From Ascidiaceihabitans sp029251465 (lineage in GTDB: Bacteria > Pseudomonadota > Alphaproteobacteria > Rhodobacterales > Rhodobacteraceae): a stretch of DNA of 64,000 nucleotides. Location: contig NZ_CP170633.1 in the NCBI RefSeq assembly GCF_042932805.1, positions 1,364,001-1,428,000 of the forward strand, given 5' to 3'. How positions within the stretch are numbered: position 1 is the stretch's first letter; each line of letters starts with the position of its first letter. Made by a program: the position numbers and the translations under genes. The notes under the pieces are model-generated. The model searched no databases. It was not told where the DNA came from and saw only the letters and a program-made list of their open reading frames with translations. This document shows, one piece after another, positions 57,329 to 64,000 of the stretch.

Positions 57329-58132
57329 TTATCGCATGTAGGGGCACTGCACGGATAAGGCTTCGCCAAGCCGTGCCCAGGTTGCCGCCTCAAAGCGTTC
57401 AGGCCAGTCCATCCCCAAACGCGTGGCTCTGTTTCGCGCACGTGGCAGGTACGCTTTTGCATACGCCAGATGGGCAGAAATCATCGCATCCCGGGTTGGA
57501 ACCGCTGGTGGTAAACTTGTCAGCAGGTGCTTTTGGTCCTCTGTGATCAGCCGGTTAAGGTGCAAAATGCCGCCGCGATTGGGGGCGTCTGTTTCTTCGA
57601 TCAACAAATCCACCAGCAAGTTGCGCAGGTGGAACACGCCGAGCACACGGTTGATGTATTCGTGGCGACCGGCCGCTAGATGCAAGAGGCCGAGGATTCG
57701 GATAAACTCTTCGACCTGATACCTAAATTTCTTCAGGTTCGGCCCGTAATTCTGCGCAGATTTGGCCAAGCTGTCGTAGATATTGTCGTGATCAAACAGC
57801 GGTTTCAAACTGCTTTGCGCGTGTGATCCCATCTGCTCGGGCTTCAAGATCACGACGTCGGTGCGGGTCCAGTCCGCAGTGATGGCATTGATCAAAACCA
57901 GGACGTTTGTGCGGTCCCACCACAGCATGATTTCGCCGGTTTTACCGACAGCGTCGTGCCAAATCTGTGCGACTTCGTCAGATGCGCCGCTGTCTGCCAC
58001 CAAGACAAAATCGATGTCGCTGTATTGGTCTGCCAAACCGGTTGCGTAACTGCCGCTTAGAAAGAGCGCTTTGAGGCCCGGCACGTCGCGGGTGGCGTCG
58101 GAAATTACTTTGATGGTGTCACTGCGCGCCAC
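57329..58132 (-). CDS. Nucleotidyltransferase-fold protein
   Basis: 267 residues. N-terminal minimal nucleotidyltransferase motif GSYATGL (27-33) with metal ligands Asp39 and Asp41 in SDIDFVLV and the third acid Asp92 in RTDVVIL. The C-terminal 150 residues are helical and resemble the accessory domain of aminoglycoside-type or HI0074-type transferases. It may add a nucleotide to a small molecule, protein or RNA; no HEPN partner is adjacent, so it is not an obvious MNT/HEPN toxin pair. Substrate unknown. Ends beside the pseudogene stretch. Confidence 0.75.
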   Translation of the reverse strand: MARSDTIKVISDATRDVPGLKALFLSGSYATGLADQYSDIDFVLVADSGASDEVAQIWHDAVGKTGEIMLWWDRTNVLVLINAITADWTRTDVVILKPEQMGSHAQSSLKPLFDHDNIYDSLAKSAQNYGPNLKKFRYQVEEFIRILGLLHLAAGRHEYINRVLGVFHLRNLLVDLLIEETDAPNRGGILHLNRLITEDQKHLLTSLPPAVPTRDAMISAHLAYAKAYLPRARNRATRLGMDWPERFEAATWARLGEALSVQCPYMR

Positions 58133-58467
58133 AAATTCAACCCTGACGTGATTCTATTGCAGCGAGGTTAACGCCCTCACAAATGACGGTCAATTTGGTC
58201 ACAAAGCGGATGTCGGTGGGTTTTTGCCGACTTTTGTTCTGCGAACGGTCCGGTTTTTCGGTTGGGTGGCGGTGTGAATTCCAGATTTTATCTGGGACCC
58301 GATAAGCGAACGTGCGCCATATTACTTGCGCTTTTTCGGCTTGAACCGCTTGCGCAGAACAGGGTCATGGCACCCGTTCAGTCATGTATTTCGTATTCAG
58401 AAACCAATTCTTCATCATTCCAGACGATTTTATGCGCGAAGACAGTTCAAAGTCGGAGTTTCGCAGA
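58133..58467. other. Intergenic 335 bp, nothing assigned
   Basis: Divergent promoter region of the nucleotidyltransferase and the receiver protein. The frame of the receiver gene is open back to 58384 but lacks a ribosome site there. No repeat or hairpin of note. Confidence 0.4.
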
Positions 58468-58905
58468 ATGAAAAATGAGGCCACTAAGTTTTTATTCGTC
58501 GACGACGACATCGTTTGCGCAATCAAATTCAAGCGGTTTTTGTCCGAATCGGAGTTTGGAAACCTGGTCGTCACAGCCTCGGATGGGGTTGAGGCGTTGG
58601 AAATTTTGCGAGGCGACGCGGGGCGCGAGAAACTTGAGCACCCCTACATGGTGATCCTCGACATCAACATGCCGCGTATGGATGGGTTTGAATTTCTCGA
58701 AACGTTGCGCCAGGATCCCGACCTGAAAGACACGGTTGTTTTCATTATGACGACATCTGGTGATCCGACTGACATGGACACAGCCCTAATTCGAGGTGCC
58801 GACGGATATTTCCCAAAAAATCAAACGGACATTGGTTTTCTGCAAGCCATCGCCACAAGCAAATCTTTGAAGGAGCCTGAGATAACGCACTACACGCGGA
58901 ATTAA
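58468..58905 (+). CDS. Single-domain response regulator (receiver only)
   Basis: ATG 58468 has GGAG 9 bp upstream and opens just before the receiver; alternatives are 58432 and 58384. 145 residues: acidic pair in VDDD (11-14), phospho-acceptor Asp65 in VILDINMPRMDG, switch Thr95/96 in FIMTTSGD and Lys117 in YFPKN. There is no output domain, as in Rcp1/DivK-like proteins that pass phosphate to or from a phytochrome-type or hybrid kinase. No kinase gene is intact nearby; only a kinase remnant lies 1.7 kb upstream. Confidence 0.88.
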   Translation: MKNEATKFLFVDDDIVCAIKFKRFLSESEFGNLVVTASDGVEALEILRGDAGREKLEHPYMVILDINMPRMDGFEFLETLRQDPDLKDTVVFIMTTSGDPTDMDTALIRGADGYFPKNQTDIGFLQAIATSKSLKEPEITHYTRN

Positions 58906-59405
58906 AGGGAGTGGTTCGTGAGTATGCTGCATACCCTACGACGACCCGCAGTCTGACCGTGTCCGCACAGATATGTCGAGGAATGCAAATTTCTAAGCTA
59001 TCGGCGGAATGTGGCTATTGGTCAAAAAATGGCATTTATTATGTGCCGATGGCCTGCGTAGACAGGGTGAATGTTGTCGAAGATTAAACGCTGCCAAACA
59101 CACACAAATTCCAGATGAAATGCTCAAACACCCAAATCTTTTTTGGCATTTTTCCGTTAAAAATGTGGTATTTAGCTATAAAATCAAGACCTTTCAGCCG
59201 TTACTCGAGAGATGCAATAAACTGGGCTGACTGGGTCCACGTGTTCGCTTTCGTCCTTGATCGACGTCCCAATCCGAAAAGAAACCGGTTCAGGTCACCT
59301 GCTTAAAGCTGGTCCATGCGTGCGACCGACGGAACTGTGCCTCTCGAACGTATCATTGGACATAAGGCGACATGATCTCAATCGCATCGTGCCGTGCTTA
59401 TCGGA
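58906..59405. other. 500-bp AT-richer stretch, nothing assigned
   Basis: No supported ORF. A small hairpin CATTTTT-CCGTT-AAAAATG is at about 59147-59166. Base composition is lower in G+C than the 0-56 kb region, consistent with acquired or decaying DNA. Confidence 0.4.
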
Positions 59406-60254
59406 ATGAAAAAGTTGATAGGAACGACACATGCTGAAACTGGCACAGGCATCAACACCCTTCAGACAACCGATTACCACGAGGCAGTTTTTTTGCGTGT
59501 CGTTTCCATGGTGACGTCAGCAGAACCGGAGCTGATGCTCGTTGCGTCCCGCAAAACTATTCCAAATCTTCAATCACGAGGATCCTGGCACATCGCCTCT
59601 TATCCCAGAAGCGGGAACCACCTGGTCAGGGCGATCATCGAGGCATATACCAATCAACCGACAGAAGGGTGTCTTGGGGCAAAGCGAGATATCCCGATTT
59701 GTGAAAGACCAGTAAACGAGCCGCGGCTCATCCAGATTTATTGTGATCAACCCATTGGATATAAAGCGCATTTTGTGAGAGAAATTCACGAAAGAGACAA
59801 AGCGAGGTCGCAAAACCCGATGGGTATGGTCTTTATCACCCGTGATCCGGCGGCTGCGATTTCATCCCATACAACGCGGATGTTGTCGAATAGGCGCAAA
59901 TTTCCTTGGCTTACAAAACGTCAAAAACGGATTACCATTCAAGCCCAGATTGACTTGTATCTGTCTCTGGTTTTTCGCTACGCAGTTCAAAAAGACGGGC
60001 CCAAAGTGCATGTCAAATTCGAAGATTTGATTTCAACGCAAAGCGCCAAGCAAGCGGCAAAAAAACTGTTGAGCAAATTGGGAGCAAGGTTAGAGGGACC
60101 ATCTTTAAATGAGGTCTACAAAATCGCCAAAGAAAGCCAGAGCTCTTTGAGCAACAGCCGGCAAGATCTGAAAAACGAAATTGAAGACATCGTGCGTGGC
60201 TTACTGTCGTACGATGATGTCCTCAGCTACATCCAAGACGCACGGGTCGATTAA
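59406..60254 (+). CDS. Sulfotransferase-domain protein
   Basis: 282 residues from ATG 59406; the true start could be later (59508 or 59535), since the first 55 residues are not family-like. PAPS 5'-phosphosulfate loop SYPRSGNHL (65-73) and 3'-phosphate site FITRDPAAAISSH (Arg145 and Ser152/153), then a basic helical C-terminus. Transfers sulfate from PAPS to a hydroxyl or amine, usually of a glycan, lipid or surface polymer. It stands alone with lower G+C than the core genes, lying just outside the left boundary of the decayed element, so it may be part of an older acquisition. Confidence 0.8.
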   Translation: MKKLIGTTHAETGTGINTLQTTDYHEAVFLRVVSMVTSAEPELMLVASRKTIPNLQSRGSWHIASYPRSGNHLVRAIIEAYTNQPTEGCLGAKRDIPICERPVNEPRLIQIYCDQPIGYKAHFVREIHERDKARSQNPMGMVFITRDPAAAISSHTTRMLSNRRKFPWLTKRQKRITIQAQIDLYLSLVFRYAVQKDGPKVHVKFEDLISTQSAKQAAKKLLSKLGARLEGPSLNEVYKIAKESQSSLSNSRQDLKNEIEDIVRGLLSYDDVLSYIQDARVD

Positions 60255-60355
60255 GCTGGTCAGACGTTTGCGCATTTGCGGTGAGAGCGGATTGCTGCAG
60301 GGCGCAAGCGATGCCCCAAGTGCAATTGAATATTTTCAAAGCGTTGAGTGATCGA

Positions 60356-60370
60356 TTTGAGCGGGTAACG
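60356..60370. repeat. Left copy of the tRNA-Gly 3'-end repeat (att-like)
   Basis: ATTTG-AGCGGGTAACG repeats 62674-62690, ATTTGGAGCGGGTAACG, which is the 3' end of the tRNA-Gly gene plus flank: identical except for one missing G. Same orientation, about 2.3 kb apart, with an integrase remnant between. Confidence 0.6.
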
Positions 60371-60508
60371 CCATGGTTATGTTAAGTTGTGTCGATTTAC
60401 GTTGATCGCTTTTGACATGAAGTAACAAGTGTAAAGCTCTGAAAATATTTGACTAAATCCCAAGATTGCTTTTCACGCTGGTCAACCGCAATCAACCCCG
60501 ATCTTTTC

Positions 60509-60530
60509 AAAAAGGGTAATAAAAAGGGTA
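60509..60530. repeat. Tandem decamers, left arm-type sites
   Basis: AAAAAGGGTA at 60509-60518 and again at 60521-60530, period 12 bp. A matching pair with the same period lies at 62599-62620 near the other end. The placement is that of the arm-binding sites of a tyrosine integrase. They also sit just before the integrase remnant. Confidence 0.55.
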
Positions 60531-60534
60531 TCAA

Positions 60535-61070
60535 TTGGCACTCAATAAATTGCATCACGCCAAGCTCAAGAGCCTGCCAATCGGCAAGCATTCCGACGGG
60601 GGCAATTTGGTCTTTTGGAAACGCAGCGCGACCAGTGGTAGCTTCATTTTTGTCTACTCGACCCAAAACAAGCGCAAGACAACAACGCTTGACTCGGTAT
60701 CACGATTGCCCTTTGGCGATGCGCGCGCAGGCAGAAAACCTGCGCAACCTTTTAGAGGCGGGCAAAGATCCATAAGCTTTTCTGGTCGCCGAGAAAATGT
60801 CCAAAGCTGATGAACAGGATTTGACCCTTCGCGCGATGACCAATGCGTGTTGGTGCTCAAAGTATTTTGACGTTGAATACAAGAACGCAAAAGCGTCGTG
60901 GATCGCCTGCAACGGGCCGTGCAGCGCTTTGAGGGCCGTTTGCAGCTGTCCCCAAAGCCCGCGTCGACGGCAAGCACTATGGCTATAACGAGGACCCGCC
61001 AAATCCAGAGCAGCCAAGCAAGATACCCGACCTTATGCCTAGCCGCGCAAGCCTTATGCGTATAAGATAA
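60535..61070 (+). pseudogene. P4-type tyrosine integrase, broken N-terminal half
   Basis: From TTG 60535 the frame reads ALNKLHHAKLKSLPIGKHSD then GGNLVFWKRSATSGSFIFVYS, the arm-binding DUF4102 domain of P4-like integrases. Around 60722 it shifts to the +2 frame (AQAENLRNLLEAGKDP, the usual A-R-x-L-L-x-x-G-x-D-P block), meets TAA 60773-60775, continues AEKMSKADEQDL...YKNAKASW, and a third frame gives YGYNEDPPNPEQPSKIPDLM resembling the G-Y-x-x-x-x-N-P-A block, ending at 61070. At least two frameshifts and one stop; the catalytic R...HxxR...Y domain is gone. Confidence 0.7.
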
Positions 61071-61100
61071 TGAAGAAACTTCTCGTCAAGTGTCTTCATA

Positions 61101-61147
61101 AAAAAACAGTAAGCCCTCGGCCATTGATCGGGGGGGTACTGTTTTTT
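61101..61147. terminator. Long inverted repeat, bidirectional terminator-like
   Basis: AAAAAACAGTA (61101-61111) and TACTGTTTTTT (61137-61147) are perfect 11-bp complements around a loop with CCC/GGG pairing potential. T and A runs on both sides suit termination in either direction. It lies right after the integrase remnant. Confidence 0.7.
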
Positions 61148-61269
61148 AGGAAACGTAAACTGACTGATTGAACTCGAATGACCGCTTCGACCCGCTGCTC
61201 TGCAGCATTGGCAAGGATCGCCAATGTCCGCAATGGGGCGAGGTATATCACAACGTTGGTGCTTCAATG

Positions 61270-61593
61270 TTACCAAGGTACTTGAAATACACGATCAACG
61301 AATACTTGACCCTTCTGCACGAAACCCGCTCTTGCCTTTTCGGTCTCATTTCGCATTCCGATAATCACGTGATGATCACTTGGCCATCGCGTTTCTATAT
61401 CTTTATATTGTAAAGTTGGCTCGGGAAAAGAGTCTTCAACTTTCTTCGCGGCTTTGACAACCTTTGCCCACGCTTCATGGTCTTCGATTTTTTTGATTTC
61501 TATGGTCATATCAATGAGTTCCTTGCTGACTTCATCTGCGCAGCATAACATCTCTGCGTACATCAGGGTAGCCGCGTCGGTTGGGTCAGACAC
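61270..61593 (-). CDS. Hypothetical helical protein inside the decayed element
   Basis: 107 residues from GTG 61593 (first ATG at 61563). Charged and probably helical: YAEMLCCADEVSKELIDMTI, IEDHEAWAKVVKAAKKVEDS, then ETRWPSDHHVIIGMRNETEK. Composition is natural for a protein, but there is no strong ribosome site and no family I recognise. It may be a surviving cargo gene or chance. Confidence 0.45.
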   Translation of the reverse strand: MSDPTDAATLMYAEMLCCADEVSKELIDMTIEIKKIEDHEAWAKVVKAAKKVEDSFPEPTLQYKDIETRWPSDHHVIIGMRNETEKARAGFVQKGQVFVDRVFQVPW

Positions 61594-61633
61594 GGAAATC
61601 TCGAAAGAAGCGGCCCTTCGTGACTGTGTGCCT

Positions 61634-61757
61634 AACGGCAGCTTCGTCCACAGAGCGGACGTCGGACACGATTGAAATCGAGCACCCGCAGCGAACGGCT
61701 GGTCTGGTGAAGCTGCAACGCGGCGCTTGACGCCAGGGTGAAGGTCCGGTTTGAGCC
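61634..61757. repeat. Dispersed intergenic repeat, longest copy
   Basis: This 125-bp stretch strings together pieces seen singly elsewhere: 61634-61663 (related to 2569-2598 and 11620-11649), GCAGCGAAC at 61688-61696 (as at 1442 and 11614), and GAAGGTCCGGTTTGAGCC at 61740-61757 (16 of 18 with 1235-1252). It suggests one parental repeat of which the other loci keep fragments. Confidence 0.45.
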
Positions 61758-61878
61758 GGGTTTACCAGTTTGGGCAAAACCACGACATCATCGCAGTTGC
61801 ATCGATACCAGCCAATCGGCGCTTTCCTGATCTGCGGGAAAGAACAGCTCGATCCTTAGATCATCAAGAGGTTCGTCA

Positions 61879-62184
61879 TTGATGGTACTAAATAGCCTGC
61901 AACCTAACCTGACGGTGCCCGTGCCCCTGTTTGTGGCTATTACCGGCGGGCTAACTGCCGGATTGGGCGGTATGCTGTGGGCGTTGGGAACCTATGTTGC
62001 AGCAGCAGTCCCTGACGCTGCAGCAAAAGTAACGCAAATCGCCGCATGGGTTCGGTTTTGCACGGATTCTACCGCATCCGTTTTAGTGGGCGCACCGTTT
62101 AACGTCGTATTGAATCTGTCGTTCCTAGCTTTGATGTTGATCTCAAGCAGGGTGCCATTGAGTGAAACCACCGTTACTTTATGA
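61879..62184 (+). CDS. Small hydrophobic ORF, doubtful
   Basis: 101 residues, ATG 61879 with AGAGG about 11 bp upstream. Two hydrophobic segments (about 16-43 and 71-90) joined by an amphipathic part. A competing minus-strand ORF (61992-62381) has no better support. Within the decayed element; may be a cargo membrane protein or chance. Confidence 0.3.
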   Translation: MMVLNSLQPNLTVPVPLFVAITGGLTAGLGGMLWALGTYVAAAVPDAAAKVTQIAAWVRFCTDSTASVLVGAPFNVVLNLSFLALMLISSRVPLSETTVTL

Positions 62185-62676
62185 TGGGGTCTCGGCCTGC
62201 AATGCCCGATGATGCCGACATCACCCAAGCGATCCTTTGGTCTGTGAGAGCCGACAATGAGGGAGCGATCAATCCTAAAATTTGCGACTGGAAGCCTGTT
62301 GAAACACGAAATCACCTTCACTCGATTGCTCCAGATCGAGCCAGACGAAATTAAACGCTGAAGATCCAATAAAGTGTTCATAGAATGAATTTTCTCTTAA
62401 ATCATTCTGGCAGAGTTCCATTTGTTTCGCGGGGACTTGTCAGCATTCACTTGGGTTGCGAAGTGTGTCAGCACTATGGCGTTCATGAAACCGTCCCCAT
62501 GATGTTTGATTGTGATCTGAAGGTGAAAATGCGTACGATCCCACGTAGGCCGAAACGCATTGAAACAACTTGTCGCACTTTGAACATTTTATGAATCTAA
62601 AAAGGGGTGCAAAAAGGGTAAAAAAGGCACTTCTCATAAATTTAAGTGATTTTTATCAAGTAGTTGTATGAAAATT
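62185..62676. other. Right end of the decayed element, no gene supported
   Basis: Short frames only. Carries the right-hand decamer pair (62599-62620). AT-rich towards the tRNA gene. Confidence 0.4.
62599..62620. repeat. Tandem decamers, right arm-type sites
   Basis: AAAAAGGGGT at 62599-62608 and AAAAAGGGTA at 62611-62620, period 12 bp, as at 60509-60530. About 55-60 bp from the tRNA 3' end. Confidence 0.5.
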
Positions 62677-62750
62677 TGGAGCGGGTAACGAGAATCGAAC
62701 TCGTAACTAAAGCTTGGGAAGCTGCCGTGATACCTTTTCACCATACCCGC
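62677..62750 (-). tRNA. tRNA-Gly (anticodon CCC)
   Basis: Minus strand, 71 nt plus encoded CCA (62677-62679). Acceptor GCGGGTA/TACCCGC, D stem GTGA/TCAC, T stem ACGAG/CTCGT with TTCGATT loop: all perfect. Anticodon loop TTCCCAA with anticodon CCC at 62718-62716; discriminator U73. The anticodon stem GCAGC/GCTTT has a C28-U42 mismatch and a G27-U43 wobble. The 3' end is duplicated at 60356-60370, so the gene served as an integration site. Confidence 0.92.
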
Positions 62751-62802
62751 GCACCAAGGGTGCAATTAGGCGATTGTCGCTTTGGGGTCAAGCAGGCGCG
62801 AT

Positions 62803-63642
62803 CTATTTTACATGCGCTTGATAGAGGTGAATGGACGCCGGAATCTCAAGGCCTCGTGTCATTTCGTGCGTGGCAAAACGGGCGGCGATATCATCACGCA
62901 AAGCCAGCTTTTGATCAGGCGAGGCCTCAAAGTGGCGCAGCGCATTGTCCGCAGGCCCGATGATACAGCACAGCTCGGCGGCGTCGTGTGCACTGCCGTG
63001 GCCAGTCAGCGCGATCTGATGCGTGGTGCAAGTGACGTTTTGCAATCCGGCGGCCTCTAGCATCGGGATAATCCGGTCCGCGTCTTCAAACGCGAAGGGG
63101 CCGGGCAGGGTGCGGTCGGTCTTGGCCATGGGTCCCAAAATCTCTCGTGATGCCGCGGCCGGGATCATGAACCACGGGTTGTCTGCGGCAGATGCCCACG
63201 CGGCCATCGTGATTGTTCCGCCGGGTTTTACCGCGCGTGCGAAGTTTGAAAACGCCGCTGTTGTGTCCGCAAAAAACATCACCCCAAAGCGTGAAATCAC
63301 GGCGTCAAACTTGCCTGTTTCAAACGCGTGGGATTGCGCGTCGGCCAGCAACCAAGTGACGTTTGGCGCATCTCGTGCCACTGCGGCTTGCGCCAACAAC
63401 GTTTCGGAAATGTCGAGGCCTGTTGCATGTCCCGCATCACCAACAAGCTCGCTCGCACGCAATGTGCTGGTGCCCGCGCCGCAGCCGATATCCAAGACAT
63501 GGTTGCCCGTTTGCAAATTCGCATGGCGCAACACCAAGTCCAAAACCGGCCCGAGCAACGTGTCCATTGCCGCTTGTTGCGCGACCCATTTTTGGCCCGC
63601 ATCGGATGACCAATAGTCGGCTTGATCGAAGTTTTCAGTCAT
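62803..63642 (-). CDS. Class I SAM-dependent methyltransferase
   Basis: 279 residues. SAM motif I VLDIGCGAGTST (about 49-60), acidic loop ATGLDISE, motif II-like FDAVISRFGVMFFAD, and post-II RAVKPGGTI. UbiE/Methyltransf_11 type; acceptor unknown. Its ATG overlaps the stop of the ASKHA-domain gene (ATGA at 63639-63642), so the two are coupled, which may hint at a methyl-transfer partner. Confidence 0.88.
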   Translation of the reverse strand: MTENFDQADYWSSDAGQKWVAQQAAMDTLLGPVLDLVLRHANLQTGNHVLDIGCGAGTSTLRASELVGDAGHATGLDISETLLAQAAVARDAPNVTWLLADAQSHAFETGKFDAVISRFGVMFFADTTAAFSNFARAVKPGGTITMAAWASAADNPWFMIPAAASREILGPMAKTDRTLPGPFAFEDADRIIPMLEAAGLQNVTCTTHQIALTGHGSAHDAAELCCIIGPADNALRHFEASPDQKLALRDDIAARFATHEMTRGLEIPASIHLYQAHVK

Positions 63643-64000
63643 CCGCGGCGCCTGCGACGGCGTCCGCCGTCTTCGCCATTGCCACCGCCGCCGGTGTTGA
63701 ATGTCGCCGTCGGGATCGTGACAATGGAATTCAAGATCGGGAAAGGTTCGACTGAATTCGGGATCGCCGACGCATTCACGAAATGCTCTTGGAACCGAGG
63801 CTCAATCGCGGTTTCAATTTTGTGGATCGCGCGCACTGTCGCCTCGATTTCGGTGCGTGCGTCGCGGTTCAAAAGGGCGATGCGCGCGCCTGTGCCGGCA
63901 GCGTTGCCAGCGGAGGTAACCTTGTCCAAAGGCGCGTCGGGGATCATGCCGAGGACCATCGCGTGTTTGGGGCTGATGTGTGCACCAAACGCGCCCGCCA
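63639..64000 (-). CDS. C-terminus of an ASKHA/DUF4445 corrinoid-activation-type protein
   Basis: Reading leftwards the gene enters from beyond 64000; about 120 residues are visible. AGAFGAHISPKHAMVLGMIP, LDKVTSAGNAAGTGARIALL and a following ALEPRFQEHFVNA-type block (IETAIEPRFQEHFVNASAIP) are the end of the ASKHA domain of 2Fe-2S proteins (RamA/DUF4445 class) that reactivate cobalt corrinoid proteins. After NTGGGGNGEDGG there is an Arg-rich tail RRRRRRG. In Rhodobacteraceae such genes accompany corrinoid methyltransferases; the rest lies outside the window. Confidence 0.85.
   Translation of the reverse strand, partial: AGAFGAHISPKHAMVLGMIPDAPLDKVTSAGNAAGTGARIALLNRDARTEIEATVRAIHKIETAIEPRFQEHFVNASAIPNSVEPFPILNSIVTIPTATFNTGGGGNGEDGGRRRRRRG

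Noticed and set aside
57329..58132. MNT/HEPN-type toxin-antitoxin pair
   Set aside because: The nucleotidyltransferase has no small HEPN partner next to it and is longer than MNT antitoxins.

Overview
The window reads as chromosomal DNA of a marine-type alphaproteobacterium of the Rhodobacteraceae (Roseobacter lineage). This is inferred from gene content and protein style: a DmdB-type methylmercaptopropionate-CoA ligase, a magnesium-type HemB without the zinc cysteines, a 'component of SufBCD complex' membrane protein, a ugp-type ABC operon with a LysR neighbour, a zwf-pgl-pgi (Entner-Doudoroff entry) operon and moderately high G+C. No search was run; all calls come from reading the sequence.

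Layout. 0-14 kb: the 3' part of hflX, a secreted trypsin-fold protease with an unusual active-site neighbourhood, rluE with a penicillin-acylase-family Ntn hydrolase, a 3-hydroxyisobutyrate-dehydrogenase-like enzyme, a MipA/OmpV barrel beside a decayed gene, a TetR-controlled CocE-type hydrolase/HXXEE membrane protein pair, a Ysc84 lipoprotein and hemB. 14-24 kb: mfd, a Bcr/CflA efflux pump, a DsbA-like/acyl-CoA-ligase pair with a divergent XRE-cupin regulator, an aquaporin and a family-5 solute-binding protein. 24-36 kb: a probable orphan small RNA, bdhA with a patatin (polyhydroxybutyrate side), a DUF502 protein, psuK-psuG (pseudouridine breakdown), a DUF4198/HupE divergent pair whose start codons overlap, a ThiE-like protein, trmJ-ctaA-M32 carboxypeptidase. 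36-54 kb: gyrA, a DM13 protein, a radical SAM protein, zwf-pgl-pgi, a thioesterase, a DmdB-type ligase and the ugpBAEC operon.

54-64 kb is more accessory. After an aldo/keto reductase and its divergent LysR regulator comes about 850 bp of gene remnants, a nucleotidyltransferase, an orphan receiver protein and a sulfotransferase. Then, between a short direct repeat at 60.36 kb and the 3' end of a tRNA-Gly gene at 62.68 kb, lies what looks like a 2.3-kb decayed integrative element: a broken P4-type integrase, matching pairs of tandem decamers near both ends, and two weak ORFs. The window closes with a SAM methyltransferase coupled to the C-terminus of an ASKHA/DUF4445 corrinoid-activation-type protein.

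No clearly new multi-gene system is visible. The points most worth checking are the decayed element at tRNA-Gly, the orphan sRNA at 24.46-24.53 kb, the protease that has lost both halves of the zymogen switch, the divergent genes with overlapping start codons, and a family of degenerate intergenic repeats.
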